Assembly (NCBI GenBank): GCA_028583605.1
Contig: CM053329.1
Location: 9,114,001-9,178,000, forward strand
Direction: 5' to 3'
DNA: 64,000 nucleotides
Source: Dastarcus helophoroides
Lineage: Eukaryota; Arthropoda; Insecta; Coleoptera; Bothrideridae
The position numbers and the translations under genes were made by a program. The notes beneath the pieces were generated by a model. It worked only from the letters and a program-made list of their open reading frames with translations. It did not search any database and was not told the origin of the DNA. This document shows, piece by piece, positions 22,186 through 33,066 of the stretch (position 1 is the stretch's first letter; each line of letters opens with the position of its first letter).

Positions 22186-22318
22186 AGGGAATTCGATCCC
22201 GCTCCTTATTTCCAATCCCGGGATTTTGAGATTATATTTAGCCAATTTTAGCCCGAAATTATTTCGGTATTGAGGGTTACAAATAAAAAAATCGGCTTTT
22301 CAACCAACAAATCAAAAT
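22186..22318 (+). repeat. GC-motif repeat, copy 2
   Basis: It matches 20011-20145 from gggaattcgatccc through ggcttttcaaccaacaaat, with substitutions. Only one clear cccgggat core remains here. Confidence 0.6.
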
Positions 22319-22354
22319 TTAAAGAAAAACCAAATCTCTAAAATTAAAGGATAT

Positions 22355-22708
22355 ACCTCTTCCGGGATTGGACCGTGTCAAAGAACTACTAAAAGTGTTC
22401 GACGTTTCGCCCACCATCGTAGAGGGCTTCTTCAGGAAGAAAGAAAACAAACAATAAATAAAGAGAGAAATATAAGGGAATATGCAAAAATAAAAGAATG
22501 AAAAAGGGCAATTTTAAAGCATCAGAGCACGGTAACTCAGTATGTCCACCATACCAGAGGCGAAACTATTCTGAATTGAAAATTGGTACAAAGGAAAAGA
22601 AAGTTTAGACAGAAGAGCACGGTAACTCAGTATGTCCACCATACCAGAGGCGAAACTCTTCTGAAAGGAAAGAGGGAAAGGGAAACTTTATATACCATTC
22701 GTCTGCGC
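22355..22708 (-). mobile_element. Penelope-like element 3' tail, copy 1
   Basis: On the minus strand this runs from the last codons of the GIY-YIG region (22708-22665, the same sequence as 57153-57198) into the 3' UTR. There a roughly 50-bp unit (cagagcacggtaactcagta...) occurs twice, at 22525-22574 and 22615-22664. A conserved block at 22361-22436 follows, holding a hammerhead-like motif. The better preserved relative is at 57010-58140. Tandem end sequences are typical of Penelope-like elements. Confidence 0.75.
22364..22436 (-). ncRNA. Hammerhead-ribozyme-like motif in Penelope-like tail
   Basis: On the minus strand CTGAAGA (22429-22435) fits the CUGANGA box. GCCC (22424-22427) can pair with GGGC (22409-22412), and GAAA (22405-22408) follows directly. 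Penelope-like elements are known to carry hammerhead motifs of this kind. I could not complete stems I and III with confidence, so activity is unproven. A second copy is at 52323-52353. Confidence 0.35.
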
Positions 22709-23448
22709 TTTAATTATTTGAAAAGAAAGCCTTTAAAAATGCTTAAAATTTTAAAAAGTTAAAATTTTGGAAAAATTATAATTTTCAAAAAAAAGAAAGT
22801 CAAAATTTTCAAAAAAAAAGGACGCAATCTTGGAAAGTAGTGAAAATGTTGGAAAATATCGAAATTTTGGAAAAAAAATTAGATTTGCAAAAAAGGATAG
22901 AAACATTTAAGATAAGGCGAAATTTTCAAAAAGTTCGAAATTGTAAAAAAAGATAAAATTGAAAAATAAATAAAGGGAATTTTTCAAAAAGTCAAAATTT
23001 TCAAAAGTCAAATTTGCTTAACAAATCAAAATTTTAAAATCGAAATTTTTAAAAGAAGATGTCGGAATTTAAAAAATGTTAAAATGTTCATAGAAAGAAT
23101 CCAGAAAAAATCTGAGAATTAAAAAAAAATGGATATTTTAAATAATAACATTGAATAAATCGGTAATCTCAGAAACTCTAAAATTTGAAAAAGTGGTGAA
23201 ATTTTCGAAAATATTCATAATTTTAAAAAATATTCTAATTTTAAATTTAAATTTTCAATTTTCACATTACCGTTAATTAAAAAAAACCAATAAAACTTTT
23301 CAAATTAAACTGGGAAGTTGCAGGAAAAGATGAAGATTTCGATAAAGTTAAAATTTATAGAAAATATTCTTGGCTTTTTAAATTTAGAAAATTAAAGTTA
23401 GAGTAAGATATTTTTAAGTTCACATTTTGACAAAAATAAGAAATTTAT
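22709..23448. other. A-rich low-complexity sequence
   Basis: The sequence is dominated by gaaaattttgaaaaa-type phrases. No gene is seen. Confidence 0.6.
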
Positions 23449-24660
23449 TTAAGGTAACATGTTTAACAGAAACAAAGTAGGAGACAGGATAGACCCCTGA
23501 GGTACCTCTGCATTTGCATTAATTGCAAATGTCTCGGATAAGAAGCCATCGACGACAACCTGAAGAGATCTTTTAGCGAGAAAATTGGACATCAAATGAC
23601 AGAGTCCAGGAGGAAAACCATAGGATGTTAATCTGGCAAGAGGAGATCGGTTCCAGACTCTGTCGAATGCCTTTAAGATATCCGATGCCACAATCCTAGC
23701 GTCATCATGTTTTTTTATAGCTTAGAGATATCAGTAACATATGCCAGTAGATCGCCAGTTGAGCATTGTTGTCTGAAACCGTATTGCCTATCCGAGATGA
23801 TTCTATTTTCCTTCAGATATTTGAAAATCTTGACCTTCATAATCATTTTCATCACTTTAGATATAACGGGCAACAAAGATACAGGGCGATAATTGTTAGC
23901 CAGATTTCTTTTTCCCCTTTTAGGGACAGGCTGCACCCTAACACATTTCCAGATATTAGGGAGTACACCTTTGTAGTAAGTTGCAAGAGAGTGTGAACAG
24001 TTTGCTTAGGACAGGAGTCAACTCTGGTAGACACTTCTTAAGAACAATAGCGAGGATACCATCAAGGCCAGAAGCTTTCGATGTGTCGAGCACGAGGAGA
24101 ATCTTTCTTACTGTACAAAAAGCAACTTCAGGCATCAAAGTGCCAACCTTAAAAAAAATAGGAGGTTCTGCGTTTCGAGAATCAAGGTTGAAATTTTCAG
24201 CAAACATTAAGGCTAGCAGGTCAGCATTTTCCTTGAAAGTAGTCACAATATTGTTGTTGTTTTTGAGAAAAGGTGGAAAATTTAAAGACGTCAAATGTTT
24301 TCCAATCGACTTTGTAAATCCCCAAAGGGACCTGGTTCGGACAGTTAATAAGCCTCTGGCGCATATTACGATCACTTTTTGTCTCGTCAATAACCTGTTT
24401 ACAAAAATTTCGTCCATCTACAAAGGTGGTCCGAATCTCGACTGAGGGATTATTTCGCCAATGGTGATATGCGCGATTTTTGCAGCAGACAGCTCGAGCA
24501 CATTTTTTGCTGAACCAAGATCTACTCGAGGCAGACTTCTTTTAGGAGCGAGGAATGAAGCATTCCACACCAATTAGGATAGTTATAGTGATGGATTTGT
24601 CTGAGGAAGGGTTGTCTGAGTTAAAGCATACTTCTTGCCAAGTTAGGTTATAATTAAAAA
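23449..24660 (-). mobile_element. Jockey-like LINE copy 2, RT fragment truncated at both ends
   Basis: It belongs to the same family as 10021-12890 and lies on the opposite strand. From right to left: a linker region (24418-24660) with FSKKCARAVCCKNRAY; the early RT with ADLLALMFAEN and KASGLDGILAIVLKK (23956-24417); PVPKRGKRNLANNYRPVSLL and DRQYGFRQQ (23715-23936); and KAFDRVW and VPQGSILSPTLFLLN (23449-23691). The copy ends before the YADD box. Frame changes separate the three main open frames. It is less decayed than copy 1 across this segment. Confidence 0.85.
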
Positions 24661-26360
24661 TTTCATTAAAAAGGACCAAAGGTTAAGATTAAAATCAAAA
24701 GGAAATTAAAGTAGCAACCGATATCGTAAAATAGTGAGACAGTTATCGTAACAAAAAGTATTTAGAACGTTAGATATCCGCTGAAAGCAATTGATTTTAA
24801 TACATAACATAAATAGTAACAAATCATTTGAAGTTTAAATTTTTCTTATTTTGTATTGATTTTAACCAAAGTAAGTAAGAAACCTCCCCAATGCAAAATT
24901 TTCAATCTTAAAATTTCAGCTGCCTACATTTTGCTTTCAATAACAGTCTGAGGATTTTTTACGATTTAACTTTTCAAGAACGAATTAACTTCATGCCGGT
25001 ATACACTTTTGGAATAATAATTCGAGGCAACATCTTCCTAAAATTTCAAAGGGAAGACCCATAAAACAAATTGGAGCGCTTTTTATGATTTTACATCGAA
25101 CGGAGATATAATGCCATCGGAAAGATACGAAGCTAATACCTACTTGATATGTATAAAGTAAAGAAATATTGTCTAAAGTTTCAAATACAATGGAGCGAAC
25201 ACGTATTAAGTGCGTAACTCGGAATTCTTTCTTATCTCCGACAAAAAGATGTGAAAGATAAATAAGTTGGATTCAACGAAACACCGTCACGCGGAGTGGA
25301 CTGGATTTTTAGCATTTATAGATAGAATGATGAGTTTCTGAAAATTCACTGTCTTGCAGGTTTTCCTCAAAAATTCGCCCTACTTTATTTTAACCAATAA
25401 AAAGCTCGTTTCGTAAATTGAAACTTCTTTAACAACATGGTGACACTTTTTACGAGGCAATCCGGCGAACTGTACGATCTATGCATTATCGTAATAACCT
25501 GCTTGGTCTGGGAAATGTTCTTATAAAGTTTTAAAGTGGCCTATTTGCTCAAAACAAAGGACTTTCTGCTGTATTCATCAATATGTCCAATCACTAAAGC
25601 AGGAGAAATGATAGCATTATTCCTGATTCTATTATTTTCGCTTAGGAAACCTCTGTGGTGAATTTTTATTAAATCTTATCTTTTAAGTTGGAAGCAGCGG
25701 TTCATCAGGACGATGTATTTTAGTTGACTTATTATTTTTTACACAGTATACTCGACAGTCGCGTGTCTTCCTTTTATAAAGCACAAATTATGTTAAACGT
25801 ATATAATAACTATTATACTGGTTTCGATTTCAATACAATCAAAATATAGTTTTTCTTTATTTTTTCCTGTTACACACAAAAAAATTCACTATTGCTTAAT
25901 TAAGGGATTATTCTAATTTTCTAAGAAAAAACAAACATTTCGGTTCTAAAATTACAACGTTGGGCCAAAAAATAAAATTTTTGATTCTACCACATGTCTT
26001 ACTCATTAGCTACATAATACTGTTAACATTAGAGCTTGTTGTTAACGCAAATTGGCGTGATGGTGAAGCGAAATCGTAAATTTTCGGCCTATAAGAAGTC
26101 GCCCAACGAGGCTAAAAAAGTTTTCACTTCAAAAATTGAAATTTCAAGAAAAAACTGAGTGATTATAATAAAAACACTCTCTAAATCTAATCACATTTAA
26201 ATTTTTTAGGTAGACTCTGTGTTTTGTTTTTGGCTCATTAAATTTTTTTTTGGAAAACATGCTAATATTTTGTAGAATTGGTTTTAGTCCGTGGAGTATT
26301 GTATTTATATGATACATCGAATATCGAATAAATGTACCTATCCTTCGAAATACAACGTTA
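24661..26360. other. Intergenic sequence, largely unique
   Basis: The composition is mixed, with no repeats that I recognise elsewhere in the window and no open frame worth reporting. Confidence 0.5.
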
Positions 26361-26364
26361 ATAT

Positions 26365-26701
26365 TGTTGCGCGTTATCGGTTGGAATGATTCACGCGCCG
26401 TGAGTTGAAACCACTTTATATCAAAACTGAACTCGGAACACTACAATCCTAATTCACTTAACTAATTAACTCACTTATTCATTGACTTCTAACTAACTAA
26501 CTAACTGAGGAAAAGCCAACCGGACCCCCTATAGTATATAGATCCCGTTTCGGGTTCTAGAAGAATCCAGCAGATAAGGCCTATCGTTTGCCGAAATTTC
26601 TGGAGCGTTTCTCTGCCATTTGATTTATTACCGCGGCAGCTTCCCCTTATCAAATTTTCTAGAAAATTCCCATTTAAACTTTATAATTACATTTTGTTAC
26701 A
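26365..26701 (-). mobile_element. Solo LTR, copy A
   Basis: A 337-bp unit with TG...CA ends (minus-strand reading TGTAACAAAATG... to ...GCGCAACA), flanked by the 4-bp direct repeat ATAT (26361-26364 and 26702-26705). It shares tctagaa, ggccttatctgc-like and tcagttagttag landmarks with copies B, C and D. No internal retrotransposon sequence is adjacent, so it is a solo LTR left by recombination between two LTRs. The 4-bp duplication fits Ty3/gypsy-type integration. Confidence 0.75.
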
Positions 26702-26705
26702 ATAT

Positions 26706-27512
26706 CTTTTTAGATACATCAACTGAATACAGTATCCACATTTCAAAAATTTTGTGTATTACTTGGTTGCCAACCGAGAATTTTTGATAATATGTATGTT
26801 AACTTAAGCTAAAAATTAGACATATAAAGCATCCAACTTCCCATAAATCCACTTTCTCTAAATTGAATTAAGCTAGTTTGACCTCTATTTTAATTTAATT
26901 AATGTCCAAAAACTTCGCTTTGCTTTCATTTTTATATTTCACAGCTTCTATAATTTTCTTGTCATGAAAATCAAAACTACTTTAACAAAGACACAGCCAA
27001 CATGAGGAATTAATATCTTTAGGAGTTTCTGTTTTGCGAGATCGCACAATAGCGAAGCTTATTTATATCTCCGTGCATCAGATCTCTACACGTACATTCC
27101 AGGTGCTTTTCTTCACAGCGGGCGCCGTTTCGCTTTGAAAGCATTCATATGTTACTCCACCTAATGTCTACTTTGTCGATATGAAAGTCTTACTGAAATG
27201 AAACACGGACTTAGTCAATATAAATGGGATAAAGGAATCCCTTCGAGCGCGCCATGTTATGTCATCTAAAGCGGTTGCTGATGCTGTATTCTGAATTATA
27301 CATTTTGTTTTAACCGAAATATATGGGACATGCAAATTTTACCAATGAAGGAAATGAAATCAGATATACTTTCTAGGCGCACTTCTAATTTTCTTTTATT
27401 TACAGAGCCAGTGCATATAAATTAATGAGGGTATAAATTTTTGGCAACATTTTTTCATGCAAAGTCTCCGTTCGCCAATGATTGCTTTAAATGAGTGTTC
27501 TTCATCTAGTAG
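26706..27512. other. Intergenic sequence
   Basis: The composition is mixed and I recognise no element. A pyrimidine tract ending ttttatttacag at about 27405 could be a splice acceptor, but no clear exon follows. Confidence 0.45.
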
Positions 27513-27970
27513 TCTAACTCATGAACTTCTGCGTATCTACCAATCCCCTCATTCCAAAAAACGACAAGGTCGCCGTTAAAGATTTTATAGCTGAAATGCT
27601 TTAAATGTGCGCTCTATTACCAAATACACCTCCAAAAATCTTGACATTTTTCAAATAAAAAATATTTAGGATCATCAGTTACCAATTCCTTAGTTTATAC
27701 CAATGCTGGAGTAATGCAAAAATAAGCACCTCCCAAAAGGGGCGCCTCCTCAGGAAGGACCACCTCTTCAGGAAGAAGCGCCTCTTCAGAAAGGAGTCCC
27801 CTTCAAGAAGAAGTTCTGTTCAGGAATTAGCCCCTTCCAGTTAAAAAATCGCTGACCTAATCAATGAACTTCAACGTCTTAACGAATTATCTCATAGCAG
27901 AAACGACGAGGTATCCATTAAAGATTTTCGGCACTATAAAATCTTCAGTAATTTCAACATAATACAGAAC
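27513..27970 (+). pseudogene. Decayed coding-like region with duplicated segment
   Basis: Two segments about 340 bp apart (27513-27600 and 27854-27967) are similar in both DNA and predicted protein. The second reads DLINELQRLNELSHSRNDEV then SIKDF. The first gives SLTHELLRIYQSPHSK, then NDKVAVKDF after one frameshift. Between them lies the 18-bp repeat at 27745-27834. Similarity kept at the protein level suggests former exons of a repetitive protein. I do not recognise the family. Confidence 0.35.
27745..27834 (+). repeat. 18-bp tandem repeat, five units, hexapeptide-coding in one frame
   Basis: There are five consecutive 18-base units, of which the first four are clearly alike (cctcctcaggaaggacca, cctcttcaggaagaagcg and so on). 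In the open frame they encode a Pro-(Pro/Leu)-Gln-(Glu/Lys)-(Gly/Glu)-X hexapeptide. The exact period without indels is what a coding constraint would leave. Confidence 0.75.
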
Positions 27971-27983
27971 ATGTGAAAACACT

Positions 27984-28440
27984 TCTAATGCACAAACCAA
28001 TAGGTTTGAACATTTATTAGATTCGAAGTTTGAAAACCAAAGACCGGTTTCGATCTTGTTAGATCTCGTCAGTTTGGCATATCCAACTCGAATGCTAACA
28101 AATGTTCCGATAAGTAAGTACTAAAGAATTCACAGATGTCAGGCGTGTGACTCTTAGTGCTACCACCTATTGGTCCATAGAGAAACTATAGTCATCGTCA
28201 ACAATATCGTATGCAAGTAGAATGCAATCTAGACTACAAATTCATGCAGCCCTCCAGGCGTGTATAGTGAATCATAGGTAGCTGAACTACCGACATTTGA
28301 AACACTGCCTAGCGAAGCGGTTGCTCTCTAGGAACAATTTCCCAGAAGACAAGGATTCTAATGCACAGACCAATAGGTTTGAACATTTATTATATTCAAA
28401 GTTTGGAAACCAAAGACCGGTTTCGATCTTGTTAAATCTC
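27984..28440 (+). repeat. Family A repeat, copies 2 and 3 in tandem
   Basis: The unit starting tctaatgcac appears at 27984 and again at 28357, a 373-bp period. The first unit is full. The second stops after gatcttgttaaatctc at about 28440. The inner part (28205-28350) is the reverse complement of 1146-1291. Here the units are head-to-tail, unlike the head-to-head palindrome at 879-1145. Confidence 0.8.
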
Positions 28441-28486
28441 TAGGGTATCATTTTGAGAGAAACTGTATATCTCTGAAGATAATAGC

Positions 28487-28600
28487 TTGGCTATCGAAAT
28501 GCGTTAGAGTAACCTCTGTTGTGTTCTTTAATCTTTCTTGGTTCCAGGGGTCAAGATTTGTATTTCAATTTTTGAAGATAACCAAGGAGTAGTCCGTTTT
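28487..28600 (+). repeat. Family B fold-back repeat, copy 2 (single arm)
   Basis: Matches include agcttggctatcgaaatgcg, aatctttcttggttccaggg and gaagataaccaaggag, shared with 45000-45165 and 8693-8850. Only one arm is present. It follows the truncated family A copy almost directly. Confidence 0.65.
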
Positions 28601-28951
28601 ATTAAAATCAGATCATCATATTCCTTCTAAAAGACTCCTACCTGTAATTAAATTAAGTTTGGACCCTTAACGTTAGATGACGTCGTCTTGGCGTCGTCAT
28701 TGCCAAGTTTTGTATTTATTTACATGGAAAATGAATTATGTCATATGCCCTCGAGTAGAACATTAAGAAAGTGCCCTAAATCTAACAGCACTGAAGCAGA
28801 CAAAGAGACAGGCAGACACACTTTCGCATTTATATATTAGTAAGGATTATTTTTATGCTATTTAGCCTTTTTTTGAAATCATGGTGTGTACGTTGCAGAT
28901 ATAACAAAAACCCAAGAATAGAAGGAAACGTTCTACTATAAACTACAAACA

Positions 28952-29341
28952 ATGCTAGACGAAATACCGGTTCAAGACGAAATAATAATACTTGGTGACC
29001 TAAACGCCAGAGTTGGAAATGAGGTCCTTGCTGTCCTTGCAGAGGTGAAAAGCCGATTTAAAGAAGAAACCATCAATGAAAACGGGAAGAGACTCATCCA
29101 GTTTTGTGCCCAAATCGAACTCCGTATTAGTAACACTTTTTACTCCTACAAATCTCAACATAAAGTCACGTTTGAGAACACCAGAGAACATAAGTCTATA
29201 ATGGACGATGTTTTAACTAACAGAAACATCCACTTATCCAGAGTACTAGACATGAGCGAACACTGGAACCAATCACAATCTAGTATTATCAAAAATGAGA
29301 TACAATGTGCACCACTCCTAAGCGACCCAGACCAAAAGTGA
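28952..29341 (+). pseudogene. Endonuclease fragment of RTE-like LINE
   Basis: The protein has the catalytic motif ILGDLNARVGNE near its residue 15, then NENGKRLIQFC and ISNTFYSYKSQHKVTF, all standard for this nuclease. It begins inside the domain: the preceding codons from 28895 (QExKETFYYKLQ) carry a stop. The normal final SDHxLV motif is not recognisable. In the family it nicks target DNA. Confidence 0.8.
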
Positions 29342-30967
29342 TTGAAAAATTAAACCTAGAATCCTTTGAGAATGACGCAACAAAAAACCTATATCAGCGA
29401 AAGCTACAGCAAAAAGTTGACAATAACACGATGCTGGAAACAGTTGTTGAAACATCGTGGGAAAAGATCCAAAGAAACATAAGGAGAGCTACTGAAGAGA
29501 CCGTAGGCAAGAGAAAAGTAAAGTCTGATGGGAAACAAAAGAAACCTTGGTTTCTTGAGGAAGTTAAAAACCTAGCAAAAACAAAAAGGCAATCCTATCT
29601 CCAGTATAGAAGCAAAGTGCTAACGTACGACGAATACAAACTGGTCAGAAACGGGGTAAATATTTCTATACACAACATATAACGTGAACACTGGGAGAAA
29701 TTCTCAACTGACATGGAGCACGACCTTTATGGAGCACAAAAACGAGTTTGGAAGTATGCTGAGGAGTCAAAAAAGATCGAATTAAAAAATATGTACAAGT
29801 CACCAAAATTAAACCGGAAGAATGGGAAACAACCCATTTTAAAAATCCTATATGATAGCACAAACACAGAAAACAAGAAAGAACACAGCGAAGACTTAGA
29901 GAAGGAAATAAAAAAACAAGACCAGAGCAAGACACAAAGCTTTATAATTACAAAAGAAACAGTCCCACAAATTGCAGGCAAACTAAAAAATAGAAAATCA
30001 CCAGGCCCAGATAAAAAAGCAAACGAATTGATCAAATATGGGGGAGATCCACTTATGAACAAATTAACAGCTCTTTTCAACAAAATAATGGACACTAAAA
30101 ACGCCTCACACTCTGGAAAGAAAACGTGACAATACCCATTTTCAAAAAAGGAGAGAAAGCCAAACCAAGAAACTACCGTGGCTTTACTCTATTAAGCCCC
30201 ATTTTAAAACTATTGACCAACGTCTTGGCAACGGAAATAACAAAAATAGGAATTCGTGAAGAACAGCAAAGGTTCAGACAAAATAGATCTACAATCGATG
30301 CAATATTCATACTGCGGCAAATAGCCGAGAAAAGTATTGAACACAACAAACCAGCTTTTATCTGCTTTGTGGATCTTACACAAACGTTCGACAGAGTAAA
30401 ACTCACAGATGTCCTCGCGTTACTAAAAAAAGAGAAATAGAAAATAAAATAATAGCTTTTATCAAAGAGATGAACATGAAGAACATAATGACAATAAAGG
30501 TAGGGAATGAGATGACGCAGAAAATACCAGTCGTAGATGGAATAAGACAGGGAGACAGCCTTAGCCCAATTATTTTTAATTTAATTGTGGACAAGATAAT
30601 CAGCGAGATACAAACAATCGGTAAAGGATACCGAATAGGTAAGGAACCTATTAAGGTAGTTTGCTATGCCGACGACATAGTCCTGATATCAGAGGAAGAA
30701 GATGACCTGCAAAAAATGCTATATAAAATGGAACAAGTGGCAAAGAAATATAAAATGATCATATCCGTGCCGCAGACTGAATCTTTAACTATCTCTAAGG
30801 AATCCAGACGCTGCAAACTTGCTATCTATAACCAAAGTATAGAACAAGTAATGAAGTTTAAATACTTGGGAGTAAACATTACCAACAACAGAAATATAAA
30901 AGAGGAAGTGAAAGATCAAGTAAAAAAGCAATCTACGAGATATTATTTGGAGGAACACGTACAATAA
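29305..30967 (+). pseudogene. Reverse transcriptase of RTE-like LINE with intact YADD box
   Basis: The pieces are in order. The linker is at 29305-29682. At 29713-30129 is LKNRKSPGPDKKANELIKYG. At 30126-30440 are IFKKGEKAKPRNYRG, the fingers and CFVDLTQTFDRV. At 30470-30967 are GIRQGDSLSPIIFNL, then CYADDIVLISEE (YADD at 30665-30676, intact) and FKYLGVNITN. Stops at about 29682, 30127 and 30438 break the frame. It has the best preserved LINE catalytic core in the window. Beyond 30967 the C-terminal part is scrambled. Confidence 0.85.
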
Positions 30968-31384
30968 TTTATAAAACATGCATAGGACCAGTAACGACAT
31001 ATGCAACCAAGACTAACGCGGAATCGACCGCTGCTAAACACTTTCTAAAAATAGCCGAAATGAGAACTCTTCGGCTTATACACTACAAGATAGGAAACCT
31101 AACGACGAAAAAAGACAGGCATGCCAAATACAGAGTGTGGTGAGATGGGTACGAAAAAGAACAAGGGAGTGGAGGAACCACATCGATAGAATGACAAACA
31201 ACAGATTACCTAAGATCGCTAAAACCCAAAAACCAAACACTTCCAGACCACCAGAAGACCCCCAATGCGATGGTATGAGAGCTGAACATCCACATCACAG
31301 GAACAAGAATAACAGACAAAATAACAGAAGCTACAAAAAGAACAGGACATACGTCCCATCCTAAGAAAAAGAAGAAGAAGATGG

Positions 31385-32264
31385 ACAAGATAATTTCCAG
31401 TATAAGTGTTCCAGTCAAAAGTGAAATATTCTGAATTTAGAGAAAGAAATGAAAGACAAGAAAATATAGAATTGATATATAAAAATTTCTAGAAAAATCA
31501 GTAAAATCCTATCACAAAACAAAATTTCTAGTCAAGAAAACAATTTGGAAAGCAAAATATATAAAAAAAAGAATGTTTTGGAAGTTTAGCTTTTCACAAT
31601 TGAACTTTTTCAAAATTTTCATATTTTTTTCTGAGGTATTTGACTTTAAACTAAAAATTTCGACCCTTTCTCAAAAGTCCCACTTTTTTTCAGTTATCGC
31701 GAAAATTTTCAAATTTCTAATTTTAAGTCTGAATTCGTAAAATAACTTTTAAATTTCGATTGCAATCGAAACAAAAAAGTGGAACACTAAAAACATATTT
31801 TAGAAACTGAAGGGTTTATTTCCGAAATTCCAAATATTTTTGAAACCAAATTTCTAAAACAGCTTAAAAATATATCTAGGAAGAGACAATATTTCCAGAA
31901 AAATTTTTAATTTATTTCAATTTTTTCTTTTTAAAAATGCCAATCTTAAGTCAAAAATTTTAATTTTTAATTTAAAATCATGACATTTGAGAATAAATTC
32001 CTGACTTGTAAGGTAGGTTTAAAAAAAAATACTATAAATTTATTAGAAAAATCGAGTTGTGCATGTAAACTTACGAAAGAGATTAAAGGAACATTTAAAC
32101 AGCAAAATTTCAAAGAAAGCGAAAATATATTTTAAAACAATTTTTCAATTTTCAAATTTAACCCGTTCGGTCGCGAATTATATCTTCTTTTTTAAAAAAA
32201 CTGAGGCTTTGTCGACAAATTCTTTGAATTAAATTAAGATTTTTCAGCAACGTATAAGGGGCCT
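31385..32264. other. AT-rich intergenic sequence
   Basis: Low-complexity sequence rich in aaatttt phrases. No gene is seen. Confidence 0.55.
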
Positions 32265-32278
32265 AAGGAGACTCCCAT

Positions 32279-32833
32279 GTGGGCTTCCACCCGTCCCAAA
32301 ACGCAGTACAAGTTACAGCAGGTACGGTCAGAGGCATCGTAAGTAAGGGATGTCCGCAAGGGCCTGTATTATCCACCCTTATATGGTTAATTATAGCTGA
32401 TGACCTTATCCGAAAACTCAATGACCGGGATCTCTATACAATTGGCTACGCAGATTATATAACCATTCTGCTTTCAGGTAAACACGAAGGAGTGCTCTTC
32501 AAGTTAATGCAAGACACCCTAAATATAGTCGAGAAATGGTGTAAAGAACATGTCCTAGCAGCAAACCTTGCAAATACGGAAATCATTCTTTTTAGGAATA
32601 AGAGGAAATTAGCACGACTAAAATTTCCTAAACCCATAGAAACCCAACTTGGTTTGTCAAATCGAGTAAAATATCTTGTTAGACTTGGCATCAAACTGAG
32701 ATGGAAGTACCACATTGAAAATAAATTAAACAAAGCCAGATCTTCTGGCAATACCGTGGGGCCATCGGGGTCTTGGGGTTATCCTCTAAGATGGTCTTTT
32801 GGCTGTACACGACAGTCATCTGACCAATTGTAA
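32279..32833 (+). pseudogene. RT C-terminal half with mutated catalytic box
   Basis: The frame begins near VSKGCPQGPVLSTLIWLI, the block before the catalytic site. The box reads Tyr-Ala-Asp-Tyr at 32447-32458, so the second catalytic Asp is lost. KWCKEHVLAANLANTEIILF and VKYLVRLGIKLRWKYHIENK then match the palm-thumb region. It cannot polymerise. Confidence 0.85.
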
Positions 32834-33066
32834 GCTACGGAGTTATAGTTTGGTGGCCAAAGACAAAGTACACCACTATAAAACAAAAGCTACATCACAT
32901 TCAGATACTAACATGTCTGGCAGTGATGGAAGCATTGAAATCCACTCCAACAACAGCAATGAAGGCGATCTTGTGTCTGCCACCTGTCGATATATTTCTT
33001 GAGAGGGCGGCACAGGCCTCAACTCTCCGTTTGCGAGCAGAAGGAATGTGGAATACGGCAGGTTAA

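Larger units (their letters stand above)
28895..31380 (+). mobile_element. RTE-like non-LTR retrotransposon, 5'-truncated
   Basis: Endonuclease, reverse transcriptase and C-terminal regions are present in order with several frame breaks. The element ends in an (aag)n run at 31363-31380, directly after a tail region (FHVDRM-type WRNHIDRM near 31170). The endonuclease resembles the domain often annotated as craniofacial development protein 2-like in arthropods. Clade assignment as RTE-like is from these motifs only. Confidence 0.85.

Noticed and set aside
22525..22664. Two spaced 50-bp repeats as a possible CRISPR-like array
   Set aside because: There are only two units in a eukaryotic retroelement tail, and they match the Penelope-like copy at 57 kb.
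27984..28440. Tandem family A units as a classic satellite array
   Set aside because: There are only one and a quarter units here, and the other loci show palindromic or single forms.
29666..30095. Minus-strand frames of 89 and 122 codons
   Set aside because: Antisense shadows of the RTE-like LINE coding region.
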